Source: Eleginops maclovinus (lineage: Eukaryota; Chordata; Actinopteri; Perciformes; Eleginopidae). From it: a stretch of 64,000 nucleotides of DNA. The notes under the pieces were generated by a model. It ran no database searches and was not told where the DNA came from. It worked only from the letters and a program-made list of their open reading frames with translations. Shown here piece after piece: positions 25,701 through 50,128 of this stretch (position 1 is its first letter; every line of letters starts with the position of its first letter). The DNA lies in assembly GCF_036324505.1 (NCBI RefSeq), contig NC_086366.1, forward strand, positions 21,654,927-21,718,926. Direction: 5' to 3'. The position numbers and the translations under genes are program-made.

Positions 25701-27976
25701 AAAGATTGTTAGATATTTCATGAGAAAAAAAAGTTGTATAATAATACATTTCATTTATAGAGTGCATTTTTTTCAGAAACTAAAAGACACTGCACAGGGT
25801 AAACATTCATATAAACATCATTAAAAAACACTTAAAATATATGCTTTGATTTGAACGTGGTGAGATTGGTGTAATGGGTGTGTTTAACATAGGGTTTTGC
25901 TTCTTCAATCATTAGTTTTTATTTCGTAAAGGTTTGTATTTGTGCGTAGTTGACATTTAAAAAGACATTGTTTTTTTCTAAAGGGAGGGTAGTCAATCAT
26001 TTACAGGGTCAGTGTTTTGCTTTGCTCAGGGAGTGTTCTTTTTTTCAGGTAGAGAGAAGGGAGGGGGGGGGGAGTTTACCGTTTTCACTTTTTTGCTGTT
26101 TGCCTCGCGGGCTCTGTGTTTCTGCAGCAGCTCTTTGACGGTTGTCTTCACGCGGACGCCCTGATAAACCCTCGGCTTATCTGCATGAAGAGAACAGCAT
26201 GTCACTCATGTTTGCTAAACACTCTCCATTGAGACAGACAAAAGCAGACCCTGACTCCTCTCCCCTTTGTGGTCTCCACTCTGCTCATCCTCTCCCCACC
26301 TACATTAATCTCACAACATGTACTCGTCTCTCAAATCCTCAAAATAAATACATTTCACACTCTTTTTCTCCCCCAATAAACTGCAATCTCTCAATTAAAT
26401 GATCATCTGGCCATATTGTATACACCTTAATATTAAGGTTGAATGTGACTGTGAACATATAACAACACGTTTGTATTTTTAACTGTGCGCATGATTGTCA
26501 ACGTTTTCACCGTGTGTAAAGTGCAGTTTTGGCGATCCTTGCGTTCTGTGTACGTTTGTACCGACCCTAGCGCCCCTAAGTATTGCGGGTAAGGGCTCCC
26601 TCTTTACCGCAACGCAAGCGTCTCCTATTACGCCCTCAGCAGACCCTTACAATGCAGCCTGTTTGTGATCGGTGCGCTGCGGCCACCCCGCCCAGACCAG
26701 TAAAGGGGAAAGCGGAACAAAATGAGCCACTGTAAGTATATATTTATCATCATAATGCTTTAACTAAGAAATAATGGTGTTGTTGTAACGTTAGATCGAT
26801 CTACAAGTTGGAATAGGCGTCTGATCGTTTGGTAAAGTATGATTAAGGCGTTCGGGGCGAATGTCTAAAAAGCTGGAACAAAGAGCTGAAACGAGGCTGT
26901 CAGTCGTTCGGTAGCCCAACCTTTTCTTGCTAAACGCGTAGAAGTGGAGGATCTTAGCTACAGTTGTTTATCGGAAAATAAATGTGTCGGTAAAGCTGTG
27001 AGAAAATATTCTCTACAGGTTTAGCTCCACTTTACGGGTGTCCGGGCACCTCCTCAAAGTTTCAGTTTGAGCAGATTGTTGTCGACTTTCAAAACATTTA
27101 CAATCACGGTTTCAGTCTCAAGCTGTTTATAATTCAAACCCTAACTCTTATCCAATCTGTAACTTTATTCAAATAACCCCAGCCCCTATTTTGTATATGT
27201 AACAGTGAAATTATACCGTTTTGGGAATAATTCGCCGTATATTTTTCCTATAGGTGAAGCTTGATTAGGGAAAGCAGAGAGAACGCCTCGCATAGGTGCA
27301 CGTAATTCAGGCCCAAAGGCGTAATTTAAGGCACTCAGGAGTGGCGAGCCGTTTGGAAAAAAATGATTTGATAACGAGACGAAGCCTCGGCCACGAAACA
27401 TCATCTGATACATATTCATACGGCTAAATGCTACTTCGTGATTTGTCTTAAATGTGGCAAACAGCGGGACAAAATCACACCGCAGACACATCCCATTCCA
27501 ACACGGAACTTATAACGTCCCATTACGCACACGCAGCCCCGGACAGATACAATGAAAAGTTACCTTTAGCAGTTTTAAATGTTGTATAAATTGTATTAGA
27601 AATGATTATTAACATGTTATGTGTAAGCGTATATAAGATATGCATAATAAATCCATAAAAGTCGGTAAAGCTGTGTGTCCCGTGTCAATAAAAAAAAAAG
27701 AATCTCCTTATACACTGAAGCACACACGTGGCGTTAATGTAAGACTATTAATTAATAAGCGTTTCATTTTAATGTTGGTCATCTCATACATTGTTTAAAA
27801 GTGTGATTGAAATGAAAATCTACAGAAAAATCCTGCGTTCTCTGCACATGTGTCTATTTTTTTTATTTTGCCACTAAACATCTCTTTTTTTCCCTCTTTT
27901 CTCTTTTGTGCCTAACAGGAGAAAATGCACCAAAAGTAATTCCATATGAAAATTCATTGTGAAACTCACCAGACAT
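22427..27976 (-). CDS. pou2af3: pou2af3 / colca2 (OCA-T2), complete, five coding exons
   Basis: Exons in order are 27976-27970 (7 nt), 26180-26080 (101), 25677-25626 (52), 24645-24350 (296) and 22774-22427 (348 with stop). All introns are GT-AG, phases match at every junction, and the total is 804 nt (267 aa). The protein begins MSDKPRVYQGVRVKTTVKEL; the POU-clamping peptide is residues 7-21. Mammalian COLCA2 starts very similarly (MHEKPKVYQGVRVK). The middle has a seven-Gly run and the C-terminus is rich in Tyr, Cys and Ser (YYNPTDYPYACPVEE), as in COLCA2. By family knowledge this is a nuclear coactivator of POU2F3 (OCT11) in tuft-type cells. The start is set by the short exon ATGTCTG|GTGAGT; a different 5' exon is possible. 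Its 3' end faces pou2af1. Confidence 0.88.
22775..24349. other. pou2af3 intron 4 with dispersed teleost repeats
   Basis: It holds two decayed copies (22908-23080 and 23868-24050) of a dispersed repeat recognisable by ACTCAAGTACTGTACTTAAG and GTAAAAGTAGGAGTACT. Related fragments occur at 29995-30500, 36830-37195, 46055-46200 and 46515-46606. No gene. Confidence 0.5.
24350..24645 (-). CDS. pou2af3: pou2af3 exon 4
   Basis: The acceptor is CCATTTCTCCAG and the donor ATG|GTAGGT. It enters in phase 1, leaves in phase 0, and encodes FQLSTATFPVPDSSCGSQ, a NNNTSSS-Gly7 run and LPWCHALSSDADYYGHGM. Its 296-nt length equals that of the penultimate pou2af1 exon. Confidence 0.87.
24742..24928. repeat. Short TA-inserted MITE, copy 1
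   Basis: 187 bp with inverted ends CAGCTCCGG...AAGTTAAGAGACCGCT and CAGCTCCGG...AAAAGACCACT (right, reverse complement), next to TA on the left. It is homologous to 38127-38356 along its length. No coding capacity. It lies in pou2af3 intron 3. Confidence 0.7.
25626..25677 (-). CDS. pou2af3: pou2af3 exon 3
   Basis: 52 nt between ..GAGCAG and GTAAGT, phase 0 in and phase 1 out, reading ISQACSDLQGLCSSTFQ. It is the counterpart of the 40-nt exon in the two paralogs. Confidence 0.75.
26080..26180 (-). CDS. pou2af3: pou2af3 exon 2, POU-clamping peptide
   Basis: 101 nt between TTCATGCAG and GTAAAC. It encodes KPRVYQGVRVKTTVKELLQK followed by HRAREANSKKVKT. The first codon (GAT) is completed across the intron. 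Length and phases are identical to pou2af2 exon 2. Confidence 0.92.
26181..27969. other. pou2af3 intron 1, with a GC-rich patch
   Basis: 1789 bp. The part at 26500-26740 is GC- and CpG-richer than its surroundings (CCCTAGCGCCCCTAAG, GGTGCGCTGCGGCCACCCCG) and ends AAAATGAGCCACTGTAAGTA on the plus strand. It could be a regulatory patch or a repeat; no gene is supported. Confidence 0.45.
27970..27976 (-). CDS. pou2af3: pou2af3 exon 1 coding part (ATGTCTG)
   Basis: Seven coding bases followed by GTGAGT on the minus strand. Phase 1 fits exon 2 and gives MSD-KPRVYQG, close to mammalian COLCA2. It was chosen on phase, donor strength and the resulting N-terminus, not on transcript data. Confidence 0.7.
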
Positions 27977-30900
27977 GATGGGGAGAGATGAAGAGAGGCT
28001 GCCTGGAGAAGACCTGTGGGACTCCACAACGTCCTTTTTCTGCCTCAGCAAAATGGCCAAGAACGAAATTTGTACAAAAGTATCCAAAAATCTCAACACA
28101 AATGTCTTACAGCAGAGTCAGAGCATACATCAATATTGTAATATAGCTGGGGACATATTAGTTTGAGATTTTTTCCCTCCATGCGAACTATTTAAAACCC
28201 CTAGAACTCAATGATTTGACAATGATTTGATTGCGCGTTACTTTCAATTTGAATATTCAGAGGCAACCAAGTTTTATCAATTTTTCAACAAAAACCACCA
28301 CGCATCGACATTCTATAAGTTTTACTTTAATGTAATATAGTAGTATTTTACACTTTGACCAAAAAGAAAGCATACTTTTATTAATTTTATCCTCGTTTTG
28401 CAATATCAGAGCATCACACCCCCTCATTAAGCACTACAGGTCTTGGTGCGTATTGTGCTCAACTTAAACCCAGCAGCGCACCTCAAATGTGCGATTCTAC
28501 ATTTATTGCATCCAGTATGCACGACGAGAATATATTTAAAACATATCTTTAAGCTTTATTCCAGGAAAAAATGCATGAAAGTGGCAACAGAGTGGGCGTG
28601 GCAAAGGGCAGTAGCCATCTTTGGCATCGCAGGCCTTCAGCTCCTCTAGTAAGTGCTGTGAGCACATCAGTTGCTGGAGAAAACTGTGCTAATATCTGCT
28701 TCTAACATTTCATTTGTATATATTTTGAAATTATATTTAAAAAAAAATGTATAACATAAGTATTACATCGATAATAATAACTTTTCTCACTGAAGGTCCT
28801 CATATTTGCAGGGTATCTATGCGTATTTACATAAACCTTTATAATTCAAAACGAAATCACTTAAATCAAAAAGTATTATTATTATTTAAATCATTAGTAG
28901 TTCCATTGATACATTTTAAAGCGCTCTGTGCATCACATAGCAACATTATATTCACACCAACCTGTATGTGGCTATGGACTTAACAACAATAGTAAATAAC
29001 TCAGTTATTGGATATTACAGTAAAAAAAATAAATATTTTTTTACAATATTATGTCTTATTTATCCAGCTGGGACCATTTTTTCTGTCAAACTCGGTCAGA
29101 TATTACATGTGAAATCCCATTATTATTTTTATTATTTATACATATATATTAATGTATAGAAATATATAATATTTAAGACTATATTATTATTAATAATAAT
29201 AATACTAATAATTGTATATTTTTTATACATATATGTGTGTTATTAAAATGCATCATTTTTTAATAATTTAAGCTATTATCATGACTATTGACATTTTTAT
29301 TACCATAACTAGTTGATGACTATTATTAGTTGCAGTATATGTATCCCCACTCTGTGAGAAAGAAGTATTTTGACCATTAACCATGTCTTTTAGAATCAGA
29401 TAAAAGTTTATGCTTATTCACAAAAAGGGATTATTTTCTTGACTGTGGTTTCACACACTGAAAATATCAGGATATTAAGAGAATGAAAAAAACTGCAAAC
29501 AATAAACACATTTGATCGTATCCCCCTCTTTAACAGAACTCATTGGTAAACGAAAGACCTTTGTAAGATATTCCTACTGGTCATCACGACACACAGAGAG
29601 CCCTGCTCCCCGGTCCCCTGCTCTGTGGCTGCTCTCCCTGTTTGTGCTGCAGGTTAAAGGCTGGAGCGACCTCTAGTGGTCACACTTCAGAACGTCTGTC
29701 TGTATTAGCGGTGCATGCCTTTCCTTTTAAACGAATGAAAATGAATTAACCAATATTACAGGGTTTTTTTACACCCATTTTTCGTTACTGATTCAAACAA
29801 ACACAAATATTCATATATATATATATATATATATAAGGATGTGTAGTATAGATCCTATTCAACCAATCAAAAGTAGTTTATAAGAAGCTTCATTTACTCG
29901 TGAAAACTTGTTGAAAAAACACAAATTGACAGACTGAACATAACCACGTTTTTCTAATTCGACAACGAATCTGAAATAGCTCAGTTGCAATTGTTGAAAC
30001 TAAGCAACTAAGTACTTTAACTCAAGTACCATACTGAAGTACAATGATCAGATATTAACTAGTATTGTCTTTTTTACTCAATTTTATACTTACACTACAT
30101 TATAATTTGGAAGTGATGGTTGTCCTTTTTACCCCACTACATTTATGAGATGACTTCTCTGCAGGTTCATATTATTATAACTACAGAAAATAATTAAACT
30201 ATTGAATTATGATGCACTATTATGAATTAAGATACACAAAAGTAATTCAAGTTTGCTCCCCCTACCAGCTGCACGATGATGTACACATTACTGGATCACT
30301 GATTATATTCCGTGGATATAACAAATATTTTTCAGAACGTTGTACTTTTAGTTATGTTGATTAGGGTATTTATTGTTACTTGTACTTTTGTACTTTTACT
30401 TACGAAACATTTTGAATGCCAGACTTGTATTTATACTTGTAACAGAGTTTTTCTAAACTATGGTATTATTACTTTACCTAATAAAAGAATCTGAGTACGC
30501 CTTCCACCAGGGCTTGGTTGAAAAGCTTGATGAAAAGTGTTATGTCTATTCGATATCGTTTAATATCATCTCCCATATTTAGCATTTATTAGTGCATACA
30601 AACAATTATTAAATGATTTATAACACATGAATTATACGTTGTAGGCAGATATAACGATATTTGAATGTGTTTATTAATGTTTTTGATATCTATTACTCCT
30701 TTCAAGAAGCATTCATAACTGGTGTAAAGATAGTTAATAACATAAATAATCATCAATAATCACTTATATACTTTAAACTGAGAGGATATCACAACACTGT
30801 AAATCTTTTTTTATTCGTGCTTAACATATGATTTAAAGAGCGTAATAAAAATAGCGGAGAGAAGCCATCTCCAGCTCCCCGTGCCTCAGCAGGGCAAAGA

Positions 30901-32030
30901 CAAAGGAATACTCCCACCCAGATCACACACTGTTCTCTCTCCTGCCTTCTGGTAGGAGATACAGGAGTTTAAAACACACGTAAACAGACTGAAAAACACT
31001 TTTTACCCCTGGGCCATCTCATATGCACTTAACCAACTCATATGCACTTTTAAAAAATCATTTTGAATGCACTTTATAGCTTTTTTGTAGCTTCTTGCCT
31101 TTAATTATTTATCACCCCTCGTATGATTATTGATGTGTTTTTATTGTTTGTCTGTTTTTGTTTGCGCACTGTGACAGGGTTGCACTAAAATATATCATTG
31201 TATATTTTTTGTATAATGACCATAAAGGCAATCTATTCTATATTGATATTAATATGTTAAACCCATAATGACATTTGAGTAATTGAAATATTAAAATCTA
31301 CAATGAGGTCAAAAATATGTATGTAACAGTGCGGACTGTCTTCATCAAAACATCTTTAGAACAAATCATTTTTATGTTAAAGGTTTTTTTGTACATTGTT
31401 AGAAAATGTGTAAAAGGATTTTTGTAAAAATGTTTTTAGAGGAAGCATTAAAGGAGGCGTTTGTGTGTTTATCGCTGTTATCTTTTCAATTATATTTTAT
31501 CGCAGGATACTCTGTCCTTTTATTAATCATAGTTGTCAACCAAAACATAATTAAACACCAACCAAATGTCATACATGTAATTACAACTTCAGTATAGTCA
31601 GGAATAGCGTGTTATAAACCAGTTAAATTAGTTGTTTATTTGGTGATTCTGAATGCTATTGACGTTTCAACTTTCGTTTTATTTTATGGAAAAAAACCTT
31701 ATTCCTATGTGCCCAAAGACTCAACATAATGTGCATAGAAAATGGCTGTATCTTAAAAACGACAATGAAGACAATCTTGTTTTTGGTATTTGTAAACTCA
31801 TAAGTTAAAAATCAAAGATATGTACACATGTTCAGTGAAAAATAAAGTATATGAAAGGATTTAACAAACACAATGTTAGCGCTTTTCTTCATTTCTTTCT
31901 TTGCTGCTGGATTTTTCATGTGATCACACATTTTGAATTTGTGCTTTTAGATACTCGCCCAAAAGTGTCTTTATCAGAATTGAGAACCTAAAACCAATTG
32001 TTTTGGCACAAATTGGTTAACTACATATAT
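27977..32030. other. Intergenic region between pou2af2 and pou2af3
   Basis: Very AT-rich, with (AT)n at 29812-29836, a decayed tree-of-stepwise repeat (ACTCAAGTACCATACTGAAG) at 29995-30500 and the LINE end at 30870. The first part, upstream of pou2af3 on the minus strand, must contain its promoter, but no clear TATA box or octamer was seen. Confidence 0.45.
30870..31250 (+). mobile_element. LINE 3'-end relic
   Basis: A decayed ORF2 end (GGTAGGAGATACAGGAGT = GRRYRS, then a CTGGGCCAT remnant) is followed by a 3' UTR with TGCACT repeats and ends ATAATGACCATAAAGGCAAT then TCTATTCTAT. Similar to other 5'-truncated LINE ends in this window. Confidence 0.55.
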
Positions 32031-32259
32031 TGTTTTATTTGTATTTTAAGGCTTATGGTGTGTTACAAATCAAGCAAAAGGACACATGCTTTTTTTTGAT
32101 TCAGTTGTTTACAAATAAGTTTACATTTCACTTTGGTCAAACTATGCTACTTCACGAATAAAACTTGAATCCTCTCTTTGTACATGGCTGAAATTGTCTT
32201 CAAATCACACTTTTACAGATATTTGAGTCTTCTCTGTTACTTCAAATGCTTGTTCAGTG

Positions 32260-32265
32260 TTTAAT
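32260..32265 (-). terminator. Candidate pou2af2 poly(A) signal (ATTAAA)
   Basis: ATTAAA on the minus strand about 50 bp after the stop. A canonical AATAAA is near 32034-32039. Which is used cannot be told. Confidence 0.3.
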
Positions 32266-32311
32266 AGTCTGTGAAACCTCCATCTTGTTATAAATGGAGA
32301 CCCTCCGGCAG

Positions 32312-45289
<12,978 letters not shown>

Positions 45290-45550
45290 GATGCTGTTGA
45301 GCTCACACACAAACACACAAACACACTCATACACTGTCACACACACCCACACAAATGCCTCTCTGTTCTCCCTGGCTGTATTTGCCTACAGTAGCTGAAT
45401 CCCAGTGTGCAGCAGCACCATACTGAGTGGCGTGCCACGATGGGAGCTTTAACTATGCTGTCAGGAGGGCAGGGACACATGGAACATGCCACATCACACT
45501 GCAGTCATGAGGAGGCAGCTTTTCAAAATGACCTTTATCTATTTGTTTAA

Positions 45551-45591
45551 ATGCAAATGTTTGGTAGGGACGTTTTTTAAACTATTTGCAT
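45551..45591. promoter_or_regulatory. Inverted pair of perfect octamers upstream of pou2af2
   Basis: ATGCAAAT at 45551-45558 and ATTTGCAT (same octamer, opposite strand) at 45584-45591, 25 bp apart, 262-302 bp upstream of the pou2af2 ATG. The octamer is the DNA site used by POU2F/OCA complexes, so feedback control is plausible. Functional use is not shown. Confidence 0.45.
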
Positions 45592-46240
45592 CTGCAGTCA
45601 AGATTAGGGGTTGGAAGCATCAGGGGAATGGAAGAGAGACAGGGAAGCTGCGTGTCACTCCTCCCTTAGCCCTTACTCATCATCCAAATTCAAAAGGATA
45701 TATTGTTTCCACATTGTGATTTTGTTGCTGCTGCTGCGGGACATATTCTGTTTTTGTTTCAGTTTGAGCGTTGACATCTCTGCAATAATTAAAACATTTA
45801 CAAAGAAGCTTATAATGTACCAAATCATTGTTTTCTCTTTTCGCATGTTTGCATCTCCGGTCAGACAATTGATAACACACTGCATCCTGGCAAAAACCAG
45901 TAACTTTTTAATCTTTTCCTTTTGCATAAGAGGACATTTATGTGCACTTTCTACTCAAATTGACATGCTTTGTATAAAAGACTGAAAACAAATAAATCAG
46001 CTCAACCTTTTGTTTAAAGAAAAGTGGCGAACCATTGAAAGCACGCTCTGCTTAACAGAATGTAGTGATGTTACATTTAGTCAGGTATTCTACTTAGGAA
46101 CAACTTTGCTTTTTATGCTACTATTACTTTTTACTCCACTACATTTATGACAGCTTTAGTTACTTTACAAATTCAGACTATATTAGCTAATACAAAATAC
46201 ATATCAACTAATAAATAAACATACTACCCAATAATCATAA
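45592..46240. other. Upstream flank of pou2af2
   Basis: No gene. A decayed dispersed repeat (TACTTTTTACTCCACTACATTTATGA) lies around 46055-46200 and continues beyond the SINE at 46515-46606. Confidence 0.4.
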
Positions 46241-46299
46241 TGCAGTATTTTAATATACTGTATTTGATTCTGAAATGTTTTTTCACACTTAATAAAGAG

Positions 46300-46517
46300 G
46301 AGAGGTGGCAGAGCAGAGAGGATGCCAGGTACCCGGCGCCAAGGGAGCAGATGGATGTTAGGTGCCTTGCTCAAGGGCACCTCGGCAGTGGCCTAGGAGG
46401 AGAACTGGCACCTCTCCAGCTACCAGCTCACTCCATATTTTTTTTTTTTTTTTGGTCCGATCGGGACGTGAACCGGCGACCCTTCCCTACTGACTGAGCC
46501 ACTGCCGCCCCTGTAGT
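46300..46517 (-). mobile_element. tRNA-derived SINE, minus orientation
   Basis: Read on the minus strand it starts GGCGGCAGTGGCTCAGTCAG (box A-like TGGCTCAGTCAGTAGG) and has a box B-like GCCGGTTCACGTCCC. An A-rich linker follows, then a body with GAGGTGCCCTTGAGCAAGGC. It sits inside an older dispersed repeat. The head is a SINE promoter, not a tRNA gene. Confidence 0.65.
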
Positions 46518-46722
46518 ACTTTTGAATTTTGATTACTTTAATTAAGTCATATTTTGTATTTTTTAGAATTAAGTATTTTTACAATCAGGTATTGTTACTT
46601 TTTACTTTAAGGGGCCCTATAATGATTTTTTTTTTCTTTTTTTCCGTGTTATAATAATAATAATAATAATAATAAATTAATTTTATATAGCGCCTTTCAG
46701 GACTCTCAAGGTCGCTTTACAA

Positions 46723-46758
<36 letters not shown>

Positions 46759-46820
46759 TGCGTGTGTGAGAGTGAGTGAGGGTGCAAGTGCGCAGGGCGC
46801 CAGGTGGGGTTGTGAGGGGG

Positions 46821-47570
46821 TTAAAGTCCATAGGCCTCAGAGAAAAGGTGTGCCTTGAGGTGCTTTTTAAATGAATCAACTGAGGGGGCACAGCGGATGT
46901 GTGGGGGGAGTTGGTTCCACATGGTAGGGGCAGACACACAAAAGGCCCTGTCCCCAAAAGTCTTAAGTCGGGTGCGGGGTACTGCCAGCTGGTCCTTGAC
47001 AGAGGACCTGAGGGACCGCAGGGGGGTGTAGGGGTGTAGGAGGTCGGAGAGGTAACGGGGGGCAAGGGCGTGGAGGGACTTGTAGGTGAGTAATAGGATT
47101 TTGAATTTGATGCGGAATTTGACAGGTAACCAGTGGAGCTGCATGAGGGTGGGGGTGATGTGCTGCCAGGGCTTAATGCCAGTTAAGACCCTAGCAGCAG
47201 AGTTCTGTACATATTGCAGTCTGTCCAGGGTTTTTGAGGGGAGACCTGTGAGGATGGCATTGCAATAATCCAGGCGGGTGGAGATGAAGCAGTGAATGAG
47301 GGTTTCGGTTACTGAGGCTGAAAGTGAGGGTCGGAGTCTTGAGATGTTTTTCAGGTGGTAGAATGCAGATTTAGTGATGTTGTTAATGTGGGACTGGAAT
47401 GATAGAGTGGGGTCGAGAATGACACCCAGGTTGCGGACAACGGGTGATGGGGTGATGTAGCAGCCATCCACTTCCAGGAGAAGATCCCCAACCTTCCTGA
47501 GCAGTGGCTTGGGCGCCACAACCATGAGCTCAGTTTTATTGCTGTTGAGTTTGAGGAGGTTAGAGGTCAT
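46821..47570 (-). pseudogene. LINE ORF2 part 2: RT thumb and C-terminus
   Basis: 249 codons in the next frame, beginning MTSNLLKLNSNKTELMVV directly where part 1 stops. It has VVRNLGVILDPTLSFQSHIN, the C-terminal block LDYCNAILTGLPSKTLDRLQ and HWLPVKFRIKFKILLLTYKS, and ends LKAHLFSEAYGL. It is collinear with part 1 and separated only by the frameshift. Confidence 0.85.
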
Positions 47571-50128
47571 CCAGGTTTTAGTTCTTGCAGACAGTTGATG
47601 AGTGGGCCAGGTGGGAGCAGAGTGGAGGGTTTGGTGCTGATGTACAGTTGAGTGTCGTCGGCGTAGCAGTGGAAACTGAGGCCGTGGTGACGAATAATTT
47701 GGCCGAGGGGGAGCATGTAGATGGTGAAGAGGAGAGGGCCGAGCACAGATCCCTGGGGTACGCCATGATTGACTGGGGCCAGGATGGAGTTGGCATCTTT
47801 CAGGGTGACATATTGTTTGCGGTTGGAAAGGTAGGACTGAAACCAGGAGAGAGCTGAGCCCCTGAGGCCGATGAGCTCAGTGAGACGGGAGAGGAGGATG
47901 GAGTGGGACACTGTGTCAAAGGCTGCAGAGAGGTCGAGGAGGATGAGGATGGCGATGAGGCCATTGTCGGCGGCAGTGAGCAGGTCGTTAGTGATTTTAA
48001 TGAGGGCGGTCTCGGTGCTGTGTTGAGTTCTGAAGCCAGATTGGAGGGGTTCAAAGAGCTCATGGTGTGACATGTGATGTTGAAGCTGGGAAGCCACTGC
48101 TCTTTCCAGAATTTTACTTAGGAAAGGAAGGTTGGAGATTGGACGATAGTTGTTAGGGTCGTCAGGGTCCAGACCGGGCTTTTTCAAGGTGGGAATGACT
48201 GCAGCTGTTTTGAAGCCTGAGGGCACCACACCAGAGTCCAGTGAGCAGTTTATGATGGCGGCAATAGAGGCAGAGATGACAGGGAGGCAGGTCTTCACCA
48301 GGGTGGTAGGCATGGGGTCCAGCTGGCTGGAGGAGGTCTTCGCTTTGGACACCAAGTCATGCACCTGGTCAGTGTCCAACATGGTGAAGGAGGAGAGGCA
48401 ACACTGCAGTGGGCAGGCAGTAGGGGTGTCGGCACCAGGATGGTGGGGAGAAGGGGGGGGTGGCGTAGAATATTGCAGAAGGTGATTATGAATAGTTTCC
48501 ACTTTTTTCTGAAAGAAGTCCAGGAACCTGGAACACAGATCAGCTGCATCAGAGGGTTGGGGGGAATCAGGAGGGCGCAGTAGTCGGTTGATTGTTATGA
48601 AAAGCTTTTTAGGGTGGTTTTGTTGGTTATTAATAAGTATGGAGTAGTAGAGTGTCTTCGCCTTCAAGAGAGCCTCCTTGTAGTCCCTGATGTGGTCTTT
48701 GTAGGCCTCATGGTGTACGGTGAGGCCAGATGTCCTGTAGCGCCTCTCAAGCTGGCGGCCGGCTGCTTTCATGAGGCGGAGCTCAGGAGTAAACCAGGGA
48801 GCGGGGCGTGCAAATGAGACCAACCGGGTTATGGGAGGGGCAACTGAGTCCAGACTGAGGGAGAGAGCAGTATTGTAGTGTTCCACCAGACCATCCACGG
48901 TGGTGTTAAGAGGGGGAGTGGCCAGGTGGGTCACAAGGGTGGAAGACAACAGGGATGTGCAGACCTGTTTGGTTTTCCGAAATGTGATGGTTCGTTTACT
49001 GGGCTGACTGGGAAGGGGCACAGAAACAGAGAATGAGATGGCGAGATGGTCCGAAATAGCCAGGTCATCACACTGGAGATGACAGGGGGTGATTCCAGTG
49101 GAGCACACAAGGTCAAGGGTGTGCCCCTTGGTGTGTGTTGGAACATGCACATGTTGCGCAATACTAAAACAGTCCAATAGTGACAAAAAGTCAGAGGCAA
49201 AGGGGCAGTTAGCCGAGTCCACATGAATGTTAAAGTCACCCATTAAAATAGTAGATGGGTACATGGGGCAGATGGTGGCAAGCAACCCGGAGAGCTCTGA
49301 CAAGAAGTGGGTGGAGGCTTTAGGCGGCCGGTAGATAAGCAGCACTTGGAGCTGTGTAGCGCCTGCCAATGCAAAATGGAGACTTTCGAAGGAAGTGGAG
49401 CTGACTGGAAATTCTTTGACCAGTATATTAGATCGATGAATAACAGCTAGCCCACCACCACGGCCAAGGCTACGGGCCTTATGAAGATACACATAGTCTG
49501 GGGGAGTGGCTTGGTTAAGAGTTACGAAGTCCTGCTGGCTCTGCCATGTCTCTGTCAGACATAGGAAGTCCAGCTTTTTATCCAGAATAACTTCATAAAT
49601 TAGTGGGGCTTTGTTATTTAGTGAGCGAGTGTTTAATAACATAAATGTGGCAGCCCTATTCATGGAGGCAGCAGCAGGGGTCACAGTGCAATTGATGGGG
49701 AGCAGAGGACACCGGTTGACAGCAAGTGGGCGTGGTTTGTTATGATAACGTTGCAGCAGAGAAGCGGTGCACCTAACTGAGGGGACAGCAAGAGTATTAT
49801 CCATGTAAACAAACTTGTGCCTGGCAGCCCTATGCACGTAGCGGGGGCGACGAAGTAGGCAGAGAGATCTGATGACCTCAAGACAGTTCGGAGAAGAGAG
49901 AGTGCTGAGTTTTAGAAGTTCAGCCGCAGAGTAGAGAGTCATGGCAGCGAGACAGCGCATCCTAGCTATCCAGCTAAGAGCACCAGAAAGTGTTAGCCTG
50001 CTAGCGCGGCGGCTAACTACGAACAGGAAAACTTCAGCAAGACTATTATGGAGGAGGCAGTCCGGGTGAACCAGGTCAGTTGCAGCACTGTTGATCTGTG
50101 TCAAGCAGGGTATCCGTAACACGAACAC
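47567..50128 (-). pseudogene. LINE ORF2 part 1: endonuclease and RT fingers/palm
   Basis: 853 open codons. The first 150 or so are unassigned (true start uncertain). An apurinic endonuclease domain follows: LLNTRSLNNKAP, FLCLTETWQ, GGGLAVIHRSN, ILMGDFNIHVD, HTLDLV and SDHLAI. Then the reverse transcriptase: [47 protein letters not shown] and the catalytic CYADDTQLY. The frame ends at LQELKPG where a short A-run near 47573 lacks one base relative to the expected reading; the protein continues in the frame at 46821-47570. It makes and inserts DNA copies of its own RNA at nicked target sites. One visible break, so a young copy. Confidence 0.85.

Noticed and set aside
46440..46517. Possible tRNA gene on the minus strand
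   Set aside because: Boxes A and B are present, but the head runs into a conserved SINE body that recurs at 60.3 kb, and no good acceptor stem or cloverleaf was seen.
47585..48817. Plus-strand open frames over the L2-like LINE
   Set aside because: Reverse-strand shadows of the ORF2 coding sequence.
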